Under the pieces are notes generated by a model that worked only from the letters and a program-made list of their open reading frames with translations, had not been told where the DNA came from and did no database searches. A stretch of 64,000 nt of DNA. Origin: a virus. The position numbers were made by a program, and so were the translations under genes. The stretch spans positions 1-64,000 of the IMG/VR virus record IMGVR_UViG_3300021197_000592; one strand, written 5' to 3'. Below are positions 34,335 through 44,600 of this stretch, one piece after another (the first letter of the stretch is position 1; the number at the start of each line of letters is the position of its first letter).

Positions 34335-35906
34335 ATGGCAACAGGAGCAACGTTAGGAAATCAAGTATGGGTAGGTGCAGGTTCAGCGGCAACAATGATA
34401 CCGGAGACAGATATCTACCTAGTTAGCGCAAATGCAGTAGCAACGAACAGGGCCAACGGATTTGAAACTGAGTTACAAGATATGGTTTCGGGGTTGTATG
34501 TAGGATGCATGGCAACTGTAACCGATGACAGTAATTCTGATTTAGAAACTGTAGCCATGATTACCGCCAATGACGGGGACAGCATAACTTTCGATAGGGA
34601 TGTCGCTAATGCAACTAGCAATGTCCTACATGTGAGAATACATGCCTTTGGCGCACCTGTCCCAGCAAAGACGGTGAACTTAGGAAGCGCAGACAGGCCA
34701 GTTCTTCTAGGAGACAACTGGTTGGGTCTTGTAAACAGCATCACTCCTCCAACGGTGGATGTCGAACTAGGAGAAGTTCCCCTAGCATTGACTGGTAGGA
34801 ACATGGGGTTCAGATTCAAGAAGGGAGAGACTGTCACTGGTGGTTCGATGGACTTGTCCATGAGCAACGGAATGTGGTTGTACTACGCACTAGGAAAAAT
34901 AAATTCGGTAGGCCACACAAAGGGTGCTGCCGCAGATACTAACACAAATGATTTCGTGACTTTAGGAGATAACTCCACAACCTTCGTAAGAGCAGAGAGT
35001 AACAAATTGTATCCTCCTGTTTTCGCTCCAAGTAGTCAAACTGATTATACTACGATGAAAGCACCGGCAAATGCCTTTGTTCTTGGAACCGGAGCGATAA
35101 CATATGGTTTCTCTGAACACAATGGGGATACTCTGCCCTCCTTCGCATTAGAAGTCACGATGGAGAAAGACGGTCTTGCCAATGCCAACTACTATGTTGG
35201 CTCTGAGGGGACAGACACGGATGACACCACTAGGCCATTCAAGGACATTTACTCAAGGATATTCACTGGATGTCAAGTGAACACACTAACGATGAACTTT
35301 GAGGAAGGGCAAGAACTCAAGGCAAACCTAGACCTAGTGAGTAGAAGAGCATTCGATTCTCCAAATGGCTATGTTCCCAAGAAGAACCAGAGAAGCACAA
35401 CCAGTCTCAAGAATTACTCAAGCACCGAGGCAGACAACCAACCATACCTTTTCTCTGAGGGGTTGATTCAGGTGTTCGGACAGGATGTCGCTAGAGTGAA
35501 GAGTGGAAGTCTGACTATAAACAACAACATCGCACCTCAAAGATTCATCGGCACATACGACAGAGGAATAACATCTGCTCACATTCCCGGTGCTAGGACA
35601 TACGAGGTTTCCCTGAATCTACTAGTGACCGACACGGATGTGTGGGATAACTTGAGAGCGGCTAACGAACATGGCTCTGGTGAGACACTAACTCTCAAAT
35701 TCACAAAATCAGCAAATGATATCATACAGATACAATTACAGGACTACATAGTGCAATCACTAGACGTACCCTTCCCCGAAGACAAGGGACCAATCGAGTA
35801 TGCAATCACGCTTACGGCTAGAACTCTAGTGGCGGGAAGCGGTGTGACTGGCACTCCTGCTGGAACGTTCTACAAAGGTAAGTGGGTAATTCAAAACATA
35901 GATTAG
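34335..35906 (+). CDS. Major tail tube protein, 523 aa
   Basis: Beta-rich protein with the typical ending of tube subunits: YEVSLNLLVTDTDVWDNLRA, then ETLTLKFTKSANDIIQIQLQ, then GPIEYAITLTART. At 523 residues it is larger than common tube proteins, consistent with an added outer domain. It is followed by the AGAGTAAC hairpin and the frameshifted chaperone, as expected for this module. Confidence 0.72.
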   Translation: MATGATLGNQVWVGAGSAATMIPETDIYLVSANAVATNRANGFETELQDMVSGLYVGCMATVTDDSNSDLETVAMITANDGDSITFDRDVANATSNVLHVRIHAFGAPVPAKTVNLGSADRPVLLGDNWLGLVNSITPPTVDVELGEVPLALTGRNMGFRFKKGETVTGGSMDLSMSNGMWLYYALGKINSVGHTKGAAADTNTNDFVTLGDNSTTFVRAESNKLYPPVFAPSSQTDYTTMKAPANAFVLGTGAITYGFSEHNGDTLPSFALEVTMEKDGLANANYYVGSEGTDTDDTTRPFKDIYSRIFTGCQVNTLTMNFEEGQELKANLDLVSRRAFDSPNGYVPKKNQRSTTSLKNYSSTEADNQPYLFSEGLIQVFGQDVARVKSGSLTINNNIAPQRFIGTYDRGITSAHIPGARTYEVSLNLLVTDTDVWDNLRAANEHGSGETLTLKFTKSANDIIQIQLQDYIVQSLDVPFPEDKGPIEYAITLTARTLVAGSGVTGTPAGTFYKGKWVIQNID

Positions 35907-35935
35907 GAGGGATATCAAGAGTAACGATATCTCTC
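35907..35935 (+). ncRNA. mRNA hairpin with AGAGTAAC loop (copy 2)
   Basis: GAGGGATATC at 35907-35916 pairs with GATATCTCTC at 35926-35935: ten pairs with a G-U at the fourth from the base, enclosing AAGAGTAAC. The stem differs completely from copy 1 at 27215, while loop and wobble position agree. It begins on the base after the tube gene stop. Confidence 0.6.
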
Positions 35936-35941
35936 AAAAAC

Positions 35942-35987
35942 ATTCCACCAACATCTGTTTGTTTGTTGGTTAGAAAAAAGGTGGAAT
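35942..35987 (+). promoter_or_regulatory. Stem that can hide the chaperone ribosome-binding site
   Basis: ATTCCACC at 35942-35949 is perfectly complementary to GGTGGAAT at 35980-35987, which contains the GGTGG ribosome-binding site of the gene at 35993. An alternative inner hairpin, ACCAACA with TGTTGGT, uses part of the left arm and would free the site. This looks like a two-state translational control. Confidence 0.5.
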
Positions 35988-35992
35988 AAAAT

Positions 35993-36352
35993 ATGACAAA
36001 TGTAGTAAATGATAAGAGTATGCTGTTCGCAAGAACAGAAACCGAATGCCATGAGTTGAGGGTCAGCCCTGACTCAGATGAAATAATGAAAGTGTGGGTA
36101 AAGGAACCTACTTGGCTTCAAGTCGAGAAGGCTACCTCTCAGTTGATGAAGGTAAATTCCAGAACCCAAGAGATGGAAGTTGACATGAACAGTCTCTACA
36201 AGTACCTAGTGACGGAGTTTGTAGAGAAGACAGAACCGCCATTAGAAGCGATAGACATGTTGAGGCTGAGTCCTTACATCGGCGCACAACTCAAGGAAGT
36301 CCTCCCAAATCCATTCATGGATGTGGAGGATGATATGGGAAAAGCAAGTTAA
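35993..36352 (+). CDS. Tail assembly chaperone, short (G-like) form
   Basis: The 119-aa zero-frame product ends in DDMGKAS. Position between tube and tape measure genes, a size near 120 aa, and a downstream overlapping frame entered by -1 slippage identify it as the G component of a G/GT chaperone. It would coat the tape measure protein and recruit tube subunits. It is not part of the virion. Confidence 0.78.
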   Translation: MTNVVNDKSMLFARTETECHELRVSPDSDEIMKVWVKEPTWLQVEKATSQLMKVNSRTQEMEVDMNSLYKYLVTEFVEKTEPPLEAIDMLRLSPYIGAQLKEVLPNPFMDVEDDMGKAS

Positions 36353-36555
36353 TTCAAAAGGCACTAAGAGGAGGAGAAATAGAACCGGAGTTAGCAATGA
36401 ACATGATGCTATACTCCTACTGTAGAATATTCAATATCAATCCAATGGAGGCAAAGGATACACCGATTTCAAGAATGTTAGGAATGTTGCAGATACATGG
36501 GGAAGTTGAGACATACAAGAATGAAGAGTTAGAACGAAAAGCAAAGAAGAAGTGA
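35993..36555 (+). CDS. Tail assembly chaperone, frameshifted (GT-like) form
   Basis: Ribosomes slipping back one base at GGGAAAA continue from 36343 in the -1 frame for 70 codons. The extension reads SKLIQKALRGGEIEPELAMN and ends ELERKAKKK with a stop at 36553-36555. The fusion is 187 aa. The extension has no start of its own near its beginning and fills the gap before the tape measure gene. Confidence 0.75.
36337..36343 (+). promoter_or_regulatory. -1 ribosomal frameshift slippery heptamer GGGAAAA
   Basis: In the zero frame the site is read ..G GGA AAA, a perfect X XXY YYZ slippery sequence. The zero-frame stop is two codons downstream. An AGGAGGAG stretch lies downstream at about 36367-36374 rather than upstream. 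Confidence 0.8.
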
Positions 36556-36559
36556 GTGA

Positions 36560-37837
36560 ATGGCAACCAAGGAGATTTATTCGATATCTGCGGCTAACAA
36601 AGCACTTGCAAGTAGTTATGATGAGTTATCTGAGAGTCTTTTATTGAATGACAAATTTCTGAAAGGCTGGACTATTGTTGCTAGAATTACCTCTGGTAGT
36701 GCTTTTTGGAGGGCGCAAAACAAGATACGTGCAATTGCAGACGCTTATGCTGTTATGGATAAGGCACAGAAAGATAATATCGAAAGCATGAGCAAAGCCG
36801 CTGAGACAATGGAGATGTTGAGAAAGGCTCAGAAGAAAATGCCAAAGCGTAGTGAAATCACTAAAAAGTTTGACCCCGAAGAAATTAGGAAGACCAAGGA
36901 ATTCAAGAACCAAAGAAAGGCATTCGCTATGGCTTATGGTAGTGAGGAAAAAGGCGATAAAGCACTAGAAAGCCAAATCATAGGTCAACTGACAACCAAC
37001 GAGGATGTGATGGCTGGTATGCATAAGAGACAAGCAGAGGCTATTCGATATCAGGCAATGGGTTGGAGATTGGACAAGAAACTCGCATTCAAGACCATGA
37101 AGTTCATGCAATTCGTTGGTGGCGTTCTGAAAATGTCTGCCAAGTTCTTAGGCAATGCATTGCTATGGTCGTTCCTTCTCATACTGCTCATCCCACTTGC
37201 ACTCAAGTTCTTCAAGAACTTCAAGAACATTTTGGGAGAAATGGGCATATCATTAGGGTTGGAAGACATCAAGAAAGCGTTGAACTTTGCAGTTGATATA
37301 CTCAAGACGTTGTTTGAAGTATTTCAATTGGCCTTCTCAGGGGATGTGGTAGGCGCGTTGAAATTGTATGTTGGTGAGATACTAATCCCAATATTCGGGT
37401 TGGTTATGAAAGCCCTTCCAAAGATAATACTAGTAGTATCCGCTTTGTTTGGTGCATTTGTCAGAACTCTCATAGAAACGGCCAAGGCCATACCCGGTAT
37501 CATAATGAAAGAATTAAAGGCATCATTATTCAAAGGCATGAAATCTGGTTTGGGCGGCAGCGTAAGTAAAGGAAGGATGTTTGCAAGTGGAGGTACTTCG
37601 GCTGGCGGTATGGCTTTAGTCGGTGAAAGAGGACCGGAACTGGTGAATCTCCCTCCCGGTGCTAGGGTGCATTCCAATGCCGCTAGTAGGAACATGGGCG
37701 GTGGAGGGGCGATACACGTTCATGTCAACGGCAGAGTGGGTGCATCTGATGCTGAGATAAGGGACATCGCTCAGAAGGTCGCTAGGGAAATCAAACTACA
37801 GATGAACAGAACAGGAAGCGCGGTAGGTAGATTCTGA
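36560..37837 (+). CDS. Tape measure protein (short)
   Basis: Sets tail length. The N-terminal half is long helix. Hydrophobic segments FLGNALLWSFLLILLIPLAL and KIILVVSALFGAFV lie in the middle. The C-terminal signature FASGGTSAGGMALVGERGPE and VNLPPGARVHSN is classic for tape measure proteins. At 425 residues, and about 1.5 angstrom per residue, the tail should be near 60 nm. No lysozyme or peptidase domain is seen. Confidence 0.9.
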   Translation: MATKEIYSISAANKALASSYDELSESLLLNDKFLKGWTIVARITSGSAFWRAQNKIRAIADAYAVMDKAQKDNIESMSKAAETMEMLRKAQKKMPKRSEITKKFDPEEIRKTKEFKNQRKAFAMAYGSEEKGDKALESQIIGQLTTNEDVMAGMHKRQAEAIRYQAMGWRLDKKLAFKTMKFMQFVGGVLKMSAKFLGNALLWSFLLILLIPLALKFFKNFKNILGEMGISLGLEDIKKALNFAVDILKTLFEVFQLAFSGDVVGALKLYVGEILIPIFGLVMKALPKIILVVSALFGAFVRTLIETAKAIPGIIMKELKASLFKGMKSGLGGSVSKGRMFASGGTSAGGMALVGERGPELVNLPPGARVHSNAASRNMGGGGAIHVHVNGRVGASDAEIRDIAQKVAREIKLQMNRTGSAVGRF

Positions 37838-38538
37838 TGACAGGTGAGAACTTCTCCAACTTTCAGGTGTTCCTAGAACTACAAAGAAGAAACGATGAGG
37901 GTATTGGAATACAAACCGGAAACGTGAACAGGATACCACTGATGGCTGACTCAATCACCATAAACACATCAAAGACCGTGATGAACATGGGGGTTCCATT
38001 CTCAGGAGCCGTGACTGGTGAATCACTGAACCTAGCCTTTGACACTGGCATGGCACAGAAAACCGTGAATATCTCTGGTACTCTTCTAGGGCAGACGATA
38101 ACGAAGAAGAGAGATGGTGAAGATGCGAAGAGCAGAAAACTAACGTCATATGAACTGGCCCAGTTGATTCACACATATGTAGACTCAAGCGCATTCCAAG
38201 ACGACCAAAGCCTGAACAAACTCATCATACTAATTCCAAGTAGGGTTAATCAGGCATTTGAATACAGAAATGCGGCAGATGAGGATAAGGATTTACTTGA
38301 GTTGCCTAAAATACCATTCACTTTCAAGAATCGTGGGTATGACAACGTATTCACATCACAGGGTAGCAACGAGGAGTTCTACGCGGCATACACCGGCTCA
38401 GAAGCAGATTCTATAGGATTAATGGGTTTCATACGGTCTTTCAATACTACATTGACAGGAATGGATTTCCCAGCAGTTACATTTACTCTCGACTTTGAGG
38501 AGGCGTTCGTTCTCGCTGAGAACTTCTTGGATGGGTGA
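37837..38538 (+). CDS. Distal tail (Dit)-like protein, 233 aa
   Basis: ATG overlaps the tape measure stop. Beta-rich segments SITINTSKTVMNMGVPFSGA and TVNISGTLLGQTI fit proteins that join tube to baseplate, and the position after the tape measure is where Dit is encoded. No motif settles the family. Confidence 0.55.
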   Translation: MTGENFSNFQVFLELQRRNDEGIGIQTGNVNRIPLMADSITINTSKTVMNMGVPFSGAVTGESLNLAFDTGMAQKTVNISGTLLGQTITKKRDGEDAKSRKLTSYELAQLIHTYVDSSAFQDDQSLNKLIILIPSRVNQAFEYRNAADEDKDLLELPKIPFTFKNRGYDNVFTSQGSNEEFYAAYTGSEADSIGLMGFIRSFNTTLTGMDFPAVTFTLDFEEAFVLAENFLDG

Positions 38539-41500
38539 ATATGGTCAATGCGTTTATTGAGAACTCGTACAAATTGGTATTTCCCCTAATGTCCAATGGG
38601 TATCTCAATCTTGATTACGACAAGGCTGTGAATCATGCGGCTGGTGCTGTTGAATCAAGTGGTGTTCTAGTTAACAATGGTAGTGGAATAGGAGCCACCT
38701 CTACAACAACGATAGCAGTTGATACTGTTGATGCTACAACCAAGTTCTCAATCGAAGACAACGTGTTCGATGATACTGGTGCTTTGGTTGGAGTTGTAAG
38801 TGCAGTAACAGCCACACAGATAACACTGGTGGCAAACAACGCAGTTGCATTGAACAACAATGAGAATCTCAAAAAAAACATAACACCAACGTCATCGTTG
38901 AGAGACAGAAGCATCTGGTCTGATAACGCTGACATAGGCATAGCAAACGGTTTCGTGTTAGAAGCCATAATTACCCCATACGATGTGAATGGAGCGGGTT
39001 CTAGGGCTTCGGGTAGGCATGGAGTGCTTGACTCCCAAAGAACGCCTCCATACCCCACAGATGCGATAACCGATAGAACGGTATACGAGAGTATAGATTA
39101 CCTCGGTGCGTCTGCTTATCTAACTCAGAAGATGATGCTGTTTCACAATCAATATCTCAAGTTCTACTTGCAGAACACTACAAGCAGTTCTTACAATCAA
39201 CCAGCAGAATACAAGTTGAAGGCTGAACTCAGCAATGCGGCTGGCTCCTCGGTTAGCATAGAGAGCGGTACTATCATCAGTGCGGATAGTGCCTTACAGG
39301 GATACTATGACGCAAGTGGATACTACAAAGGTCTGACTACCAGTCATAGTAGGGTATCGGCATCTGCTAGTGGTAGTAATCCAAGCAACGTTGTGACCAT
39401 TGGCACATTTGGTAATCTTGAGAAGAATACGAAGGCAACTGGTCAGATTGTGGTTTCGGGTGATATAGCAAATTATATCAGTCCAGTTAACGCTACGGCT
39501 ACTATAGGGATAGTAGATAGAAACGCATTGAACACTGATGTATTTCCAGTGCTGGAACAGGGAGAGGTAGTCTTCGGTCCGACCAATCCGACAGATGCAG
39601 TATCGGCAGGTCTTATCAATAATCATATTCAACTAGTACATGAGTTGGGCGGTGAAACAACAAAATGGTATGCTATAGCATCCGGAGGAAGTGTAAGCAA
39701 TGGTGATGCTTTATCTGGTAACAATGGTGCTTTCACATATCCTAGTGGTTCCAGAGCATATCTGATAGGAGGCGATTTAGATACAACAGCATCTAATTTT
39801 GCAACTGCTGTAAATGCATATGATGCCGGTTTTGCTGGTACTGCTTCAAGTCCTAGAAACACGACAGACCTAAGCGGGGCCACCACAAAGAGCGTTACAC
39901 TGACTGTAGTGCAAACTGCTTCTGCTCCAAACAGAATAGGCATCACTAGTGCCGCATTGACCACAGGCGCACAGGTTTCCAGTGGACAATTGAAGACAAA
40001 CGATTTCAGTAGTGGTGCGGCGGTTGGTGCTGGACTTAATGCCGGAGTCAATGAGTTGATTCTAGGTGAGTCTACTGGTTCAAATGACAACACAATCAAC
40101 TACTTCACGATAACAGATAGTGCTGGTAATGTGAAGAACTACTTTCCAGCACACGATTCATCTCAGTCTACTGGTTCTACTGGCACTAGGACATTAGATG
40201 ACAGTAGCACTGTATCTGTGGTTTACTTCAATTTCGCAAGTAATGCAAGCAATACTACGGCGGCTATTGCATTAATATCAGCAATCAATGGGTCATCTGG
40301 ACACCCAAGCACAATAACAGCACAGAACAACGGTAGTGGAAACATCGGATTATCTCATGATGTAACTGGAACTGCTGGTAACGGTGCGGCCTTAGCAAAG
40401 GCAAACATCGCTAACGGCGTAGGGACCATCTCTGGTGCTAATTTCACAGGAGGGGTCAATGAGGCAAATGCGACTAGCACCCCTTTCATACAACTAATAG
40501 ACAACGAATCAAGCCCAACTACGAAGAAGTATGTCCCGGTAAAGAACGGGGATGCCTTGGGTAACGGAAATAACGGTGGAGGAAGCATCGGGGATGTCAG
40601 TGGTGGAATAGCGTTCCAAGAGGGAGGTAGTGCTTCTGCTACTGCTGATAATCTAAGAACTGCTATTGCTCATAGTAATGGTCACAATGGAACCATACTC
40701 ACAGACTCAGCGGGTAGTGCTACAATCAACCTGACTCAGAACAAGATAGGTGCTAATACCGCCGCAATAACTCTAACCAATCTGCCTTCAAACATCAGCA
40801 GGACTAATTTCAGCGGTGGTGGAACACCCGATAACTTCCTTGGTCTGACAGATGCCGCTGGTACATTGAAGAAGTACAAGGCATCACAACATGAAACCAC
40901 TGGAACAACAGATGGCACATATGTATTCTACAAAGCAGAAAGCAACAACGACACAACTGCCGCAAATCTAGAGACTGCTATAGACGGAGCAAATGGGCAT
41001 AATGGTACTCTCATCACAACTAGAGCCAGCAATGCAGTTACAGTGAAGTTGAATCAAGCCGGAGCCGGAAGTTCAGCAGTAACAGAGAATGTCACAGGAT
41101 TATCCACAAATCCAACTAGTGGAAATGGGTTCTCCACTAGCACTGCTAACACAGTTGAAGTCGGAAGCGGTGAAGCAGAGGGTATCAGTGCAGGAAACAA
41201 GATATACGATTCATCGACCACTCTCATAGGTACAGTGCAGAGCGTATCCGGAGATACAATCACGCTCGATGCCACACCTGCTACGGCTATTACTAGTACA
41301 GTATACACTGACCAATTGAAGGAGGCTCTATATCTTGAACAGGTATACAAGGTAGCATTAGTATATACCAAAAGTACATTGTCTTTGTTTCTAAATGAGG
41401 AGTTAGTAAAGAAAGACACCCACACTCTCAATCCTTTCCATCTGCATCACAGTGATTGCAAGATAGGAAGGGGAGCGAACAACGCAGAGCAGTTCTTCGG

Positions 41501-41609
41501 TGAACTGTTTGAGATAGCAATGCACAAGGGAAAGAGGCCATCTTCCACACAAAAGACACTCACGCCGGGATTCTCGGACATCTTGTTTTACTATACGTTT
41601 GGTGAGTGA
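38535..41609 (+). CDS. Tail adhesin with split LamG-like domain and tandem repeats, 1024 aa
   Basis: GTG in a GTGA overlap, or ATG 38541. The ends look like one LamG/concanavalin-like jelly roll: IANGFVLEAIITPYDV near residue 140 and ALVYTKSTLSLFLNEELV to FGELFEIAMHKGKRPS at the end. Between them lie about four loosely repeated units of about 100 residues with TAxNLxTAI and GHNGTI signatures. A small beta module (FSIEDNVFDDTGALVGVV) near residues 70-100 and its relative near 880-920 recur in the next protein. Likely host or glycan binding. Confidence 0.65.
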   Translation: MNMVNAFIENSYKLVFPLMSNGYLNLDYDKAVNHAAGAVESSGVLVNNGSGIGATSTTTIAVDTVDATTKFSIEDNVFDDTGALVGVVSAVTATQITLVANNAVALNNNENLKKNITPTSSLRDRSIWSDNADIGIANGFVLEAIITPYDVNGAGSRASGRHGVLDSQRTPPYPTDAITDRTVYESIDYLGASAYLTQKMMLFHNQYLKFYLQNTTSSSYNQPAEYKLKAELSNAAGSSVSIESGTIISADSALQGYYDASGYYKGLTTSHSRVSASASGSNPSNVVTIGTFGNLEKNTKATGQIVVSGDIANYISPVNATATIGIVDRNALNTDVFPVLEQGEVVFGPTNPTDAVSAGLINNHIQLVHELGGETTKWYAIASGGSVSNGDALSGNNGAFTYPSGSRAYLIGGDLDTTASNFATAVNAYDAGFAGTASSPRNTTDLSGATTKSVTLTVVQTASAPNRIGITSAALTTGAQVSSGQLKTNDFSSGAAVGAGLNAGVNELILGESTGSNDNTINYFTITDSAGNVKNYFPAHDSSQSTGSTGTRTLDDSSTVSVVYFNFASNASNTTAAIALISAINGSSGHPSTITAQNNGSGNIGLSHDVTGTAGNGAALAKANIANGVGTISGANFTGGVNEANATSTPFIQLIDNESSPTTKKYVPVKNGDALGNGNNGGGSIGDVSGGIAFQEGGSASATADNLRTAIAHSNGHNGTILTDSAGSATINLTQNKIGANTAAITLTNLPSNISRTNFSGGGTPDNFLGLTDAAGTLKKYKASQHETTGTTDGTYVFYKAESNNDTTAANLETAIDGANGHNGTLITTRASNAVTVKLNQAGAGSSAVTENVTGLSTNPTSGNGFSTSTANTVEVGSGEAEGISAGNKIYDSSTTLIGTVQSVSGDTITLDATPATAITSTVYTDQLKEALYLEQVYKVALVYTKSTLSLFLNEELVKKDTHTLNPFHLHHSDCKIGRGANNAEQFFGELFEIAMHKGKRPSSTQKTLTPGFSDILFYYTFGE

Positions 41610-44600
41610 ATGGGTACGACAGACAAGGGCAAGGCACTATTCGTGATGAATGCTGGTAAAACGGAGTCAGACATCACAGACGACAGTACGTCATTTGACT
41701 ATGGTGACCATGCTACGAAGAAAACAGAGGCATATCTATCTACATCTGTAAATCCTCTATTCGTACAGAACAATCTACAGTACGAGAACTCATTAATAGG
41801 CACAGACTCTACGTGTGATTACAATAATGACCCTACTATTACAATGGATGATACGTCTATTTTAGTAGTGGGAATGGGAGTTTCGGGAACTGGAATACCA
41901 TCAGGAGCAACAGTTGCAAGCATCACCAATAGTACAACATTTGAGTTAAGTGTATCTACTACTGGTGGTGCTGTAACTAATGGCACACTTACTTTTAGCA
42001 AACTTGTCAATTCAGCGAACTTCATAGAGATAAGAAAGGACTCTCATGGCGGGTCTATCAGCAATGATTTGGCAGATAAGGTAGGAAACAGATTGTATCC
42101 CGGTAACACTACGCTGACTTCCTTCGCTCAGAACAGAAATGAGACACATTCCTTCAAACTAAAAGTATTTGACTCACAGGTTGCTAACTCTGAAACAAAC
42201 AGGAAGTTAGTCTACTCCACATCTAATTATCCTGCTACCGAGGAGATAGGGCTGGATATAGAGAACTATGACTACTTCGTTCTCTTGAATCCCGATACGG
42301 TCCAGATGGGTGCTGATGCAGTAAGACCACACTTTGCAAAGGTAACTAGAATCATAACGTTCGATGAGTTTGGAGATGGCTTAGAGTTCAGTCCACCGTA
42401 CCCAACCGAGGTTCCCCTCAACACCAAGTTTGAGATATACAAGGGACCAGCGAAGACCGCTACTGATATCGTAGCAGTCAGTTATGGATTGAGAGGAGAT
42501 ACATCCTCTTCTACTCCGAAGCATGATAGGGTCAATGTATGCAGTAGACCAACTTGGTACTTCTATGATGAGAGACTGGATGAGAAAAACCAGTTGGATT
42601 ACATGACCAAGTACAACGCTACTCATCTACGATGGTGGGGATACTCAACGAACATATCCATCACCGAGGTAAAGGAACACGCACAGTTCGCAGTCGGCTC
42701 TAACACTGTCAAGTTCATCACTAGTGGTAGCAGTGATACAAACAAACTCTCTGTGGGTATGTCTCTGTTCAATGCCAGTGATGTGTATCTAGGAAACATA
42801 GAAAGCATATCAAGCAACGATGTACTTCTGGACTTTGCAAGAATAGCAGTCAGTGCGACCACATCTGACTTCAACGTGAAAGTAGGTAAGACGATACAGA
42901 ATGTGATATTCAGGACAGAGGGCAAGTTTGACAATACGATACCAAGTCTAGGTAAAGAGAGATTAGATGCTGTTCTTGTTGATGCGAATCTGACCAGTGA
43001 CGACTCAAATTCTAGTGATTTCTATCGATGGCAAAATGCATTCCCGAAGATGCATCGCCATACAGCGAATTCAGATACAACCACTGCTACTACATTGGAT
43101 GGTAATCTTACTGGACCCGGAAAGTATGTTACCTTTGAATTAGCGAATTTTAAGAACAATAGGATTCCTCATGTTATAGATGCTATAGTTAACAATCCTC
43201 GCAATAAAATGAGCCAAATAGGAAAGTTCAGCATAATAGACAACAGTGGACTGCAACACTTGAAGGTTCAAGAAGAGGACGATTTGATTATTCAGAAAAA
43301 TATCCACAATGATGATTTAAAATTAATCGCTTTTCATGGCACAGCAGCAAGGGATTCATCTAACACCTCCTTGATTGTATTGAGTGATATCAAGAAGGAA
43401 ACTGAACTGAGAGCAATACTCTCAACAAACGACATCGTTGAGATTGATGGCTATCAGTATGTGGTCAATGCGGTAAACGCACAGTCTAGCGGTACGCAAT
43501 CATTCACGGTAAAGGACAAGAAACTCAGGACTGCCAATACTTGGACTGGCAGTGCAGTAGCAGAGAACTTCACTGGAAAGACGCTGTTCTTGACTCCTTA
43601 CACAGGAGTTCTCAATACGGAGTTAGAACCTGATACCGAGTTCAACTATACGCAAAGCAGGTTGAATATTGATGGCATCACCGTAGAGAAGGAGAAGACC
43701 AAACTCTACAACGCTAGATTGGTGAATGGCATATTCAACGGTCACGACAATAAGATAGACTATGGTGACAGGGACAACAAGTATCTCAAGATGCAAGACT
43801 CAGACAGGGTGTTCTACCAAAGAAGTAATGAGAACCTCAGTCGTTTCTACTACTACAAAGGAGCATATGCAGTCAGTGACACTGTATTCACTGGGATAGT
43901 GGAGGATGTGACCAGTAGTGCGGAGAATGGCCTCAGTACCCTGAACATCGTGGGCAGGGATGAGACATCCCAACTACTCACTCAAACCATCACTAGGGAT
44001 ACTTTGCTCTTGGATGATGTGGTGCATACCAATGTGCCACCAACATTGAGTCACGCAACTACCCTGACTGGTTTCGCTACGGAGGACAGTGGCGTGAATG
44101 TCAATGGCGCATTGAGTGCCGGGGCTTACAATTCGATTGTCGTGGATGGTACTGACCCTAGAACTAAATTCGTGGTAGGTGATAAAATCTACAAAGACGA
44201 TGGAACATTCATTGGTGTCATTACTGTTATGGCAAATGCCAATACAATCTCCTTAGACTCTGCTGATTTAAGCACAAGACCAGCACTGGCTGATAATCAC
44301 AATCTGCACAAGTCTGTAATCATAGACAACGGACAAGTCGTTGAAACTCTTTCTGGTAATGTAAATGCAACTGGATACATTAGCCTGTCTCCGGGTGGAC
44401 TAAGTGACCTTAACGTTGCTCCGAAAAGAGGAGGAATACTGATGAACCAAGCGGGGGAGTTCGTTGGGGTTGTCAAGGACACAAGCAATAATAGCGTCTT
44501 GTATCTATTCAATTCGCCTGTTTCCACGGCTACAGTCACAACCGACTTGAAGTATTACCATCCGTATGATAGTTCATTCGTGAACGTAATGACCGGAACG

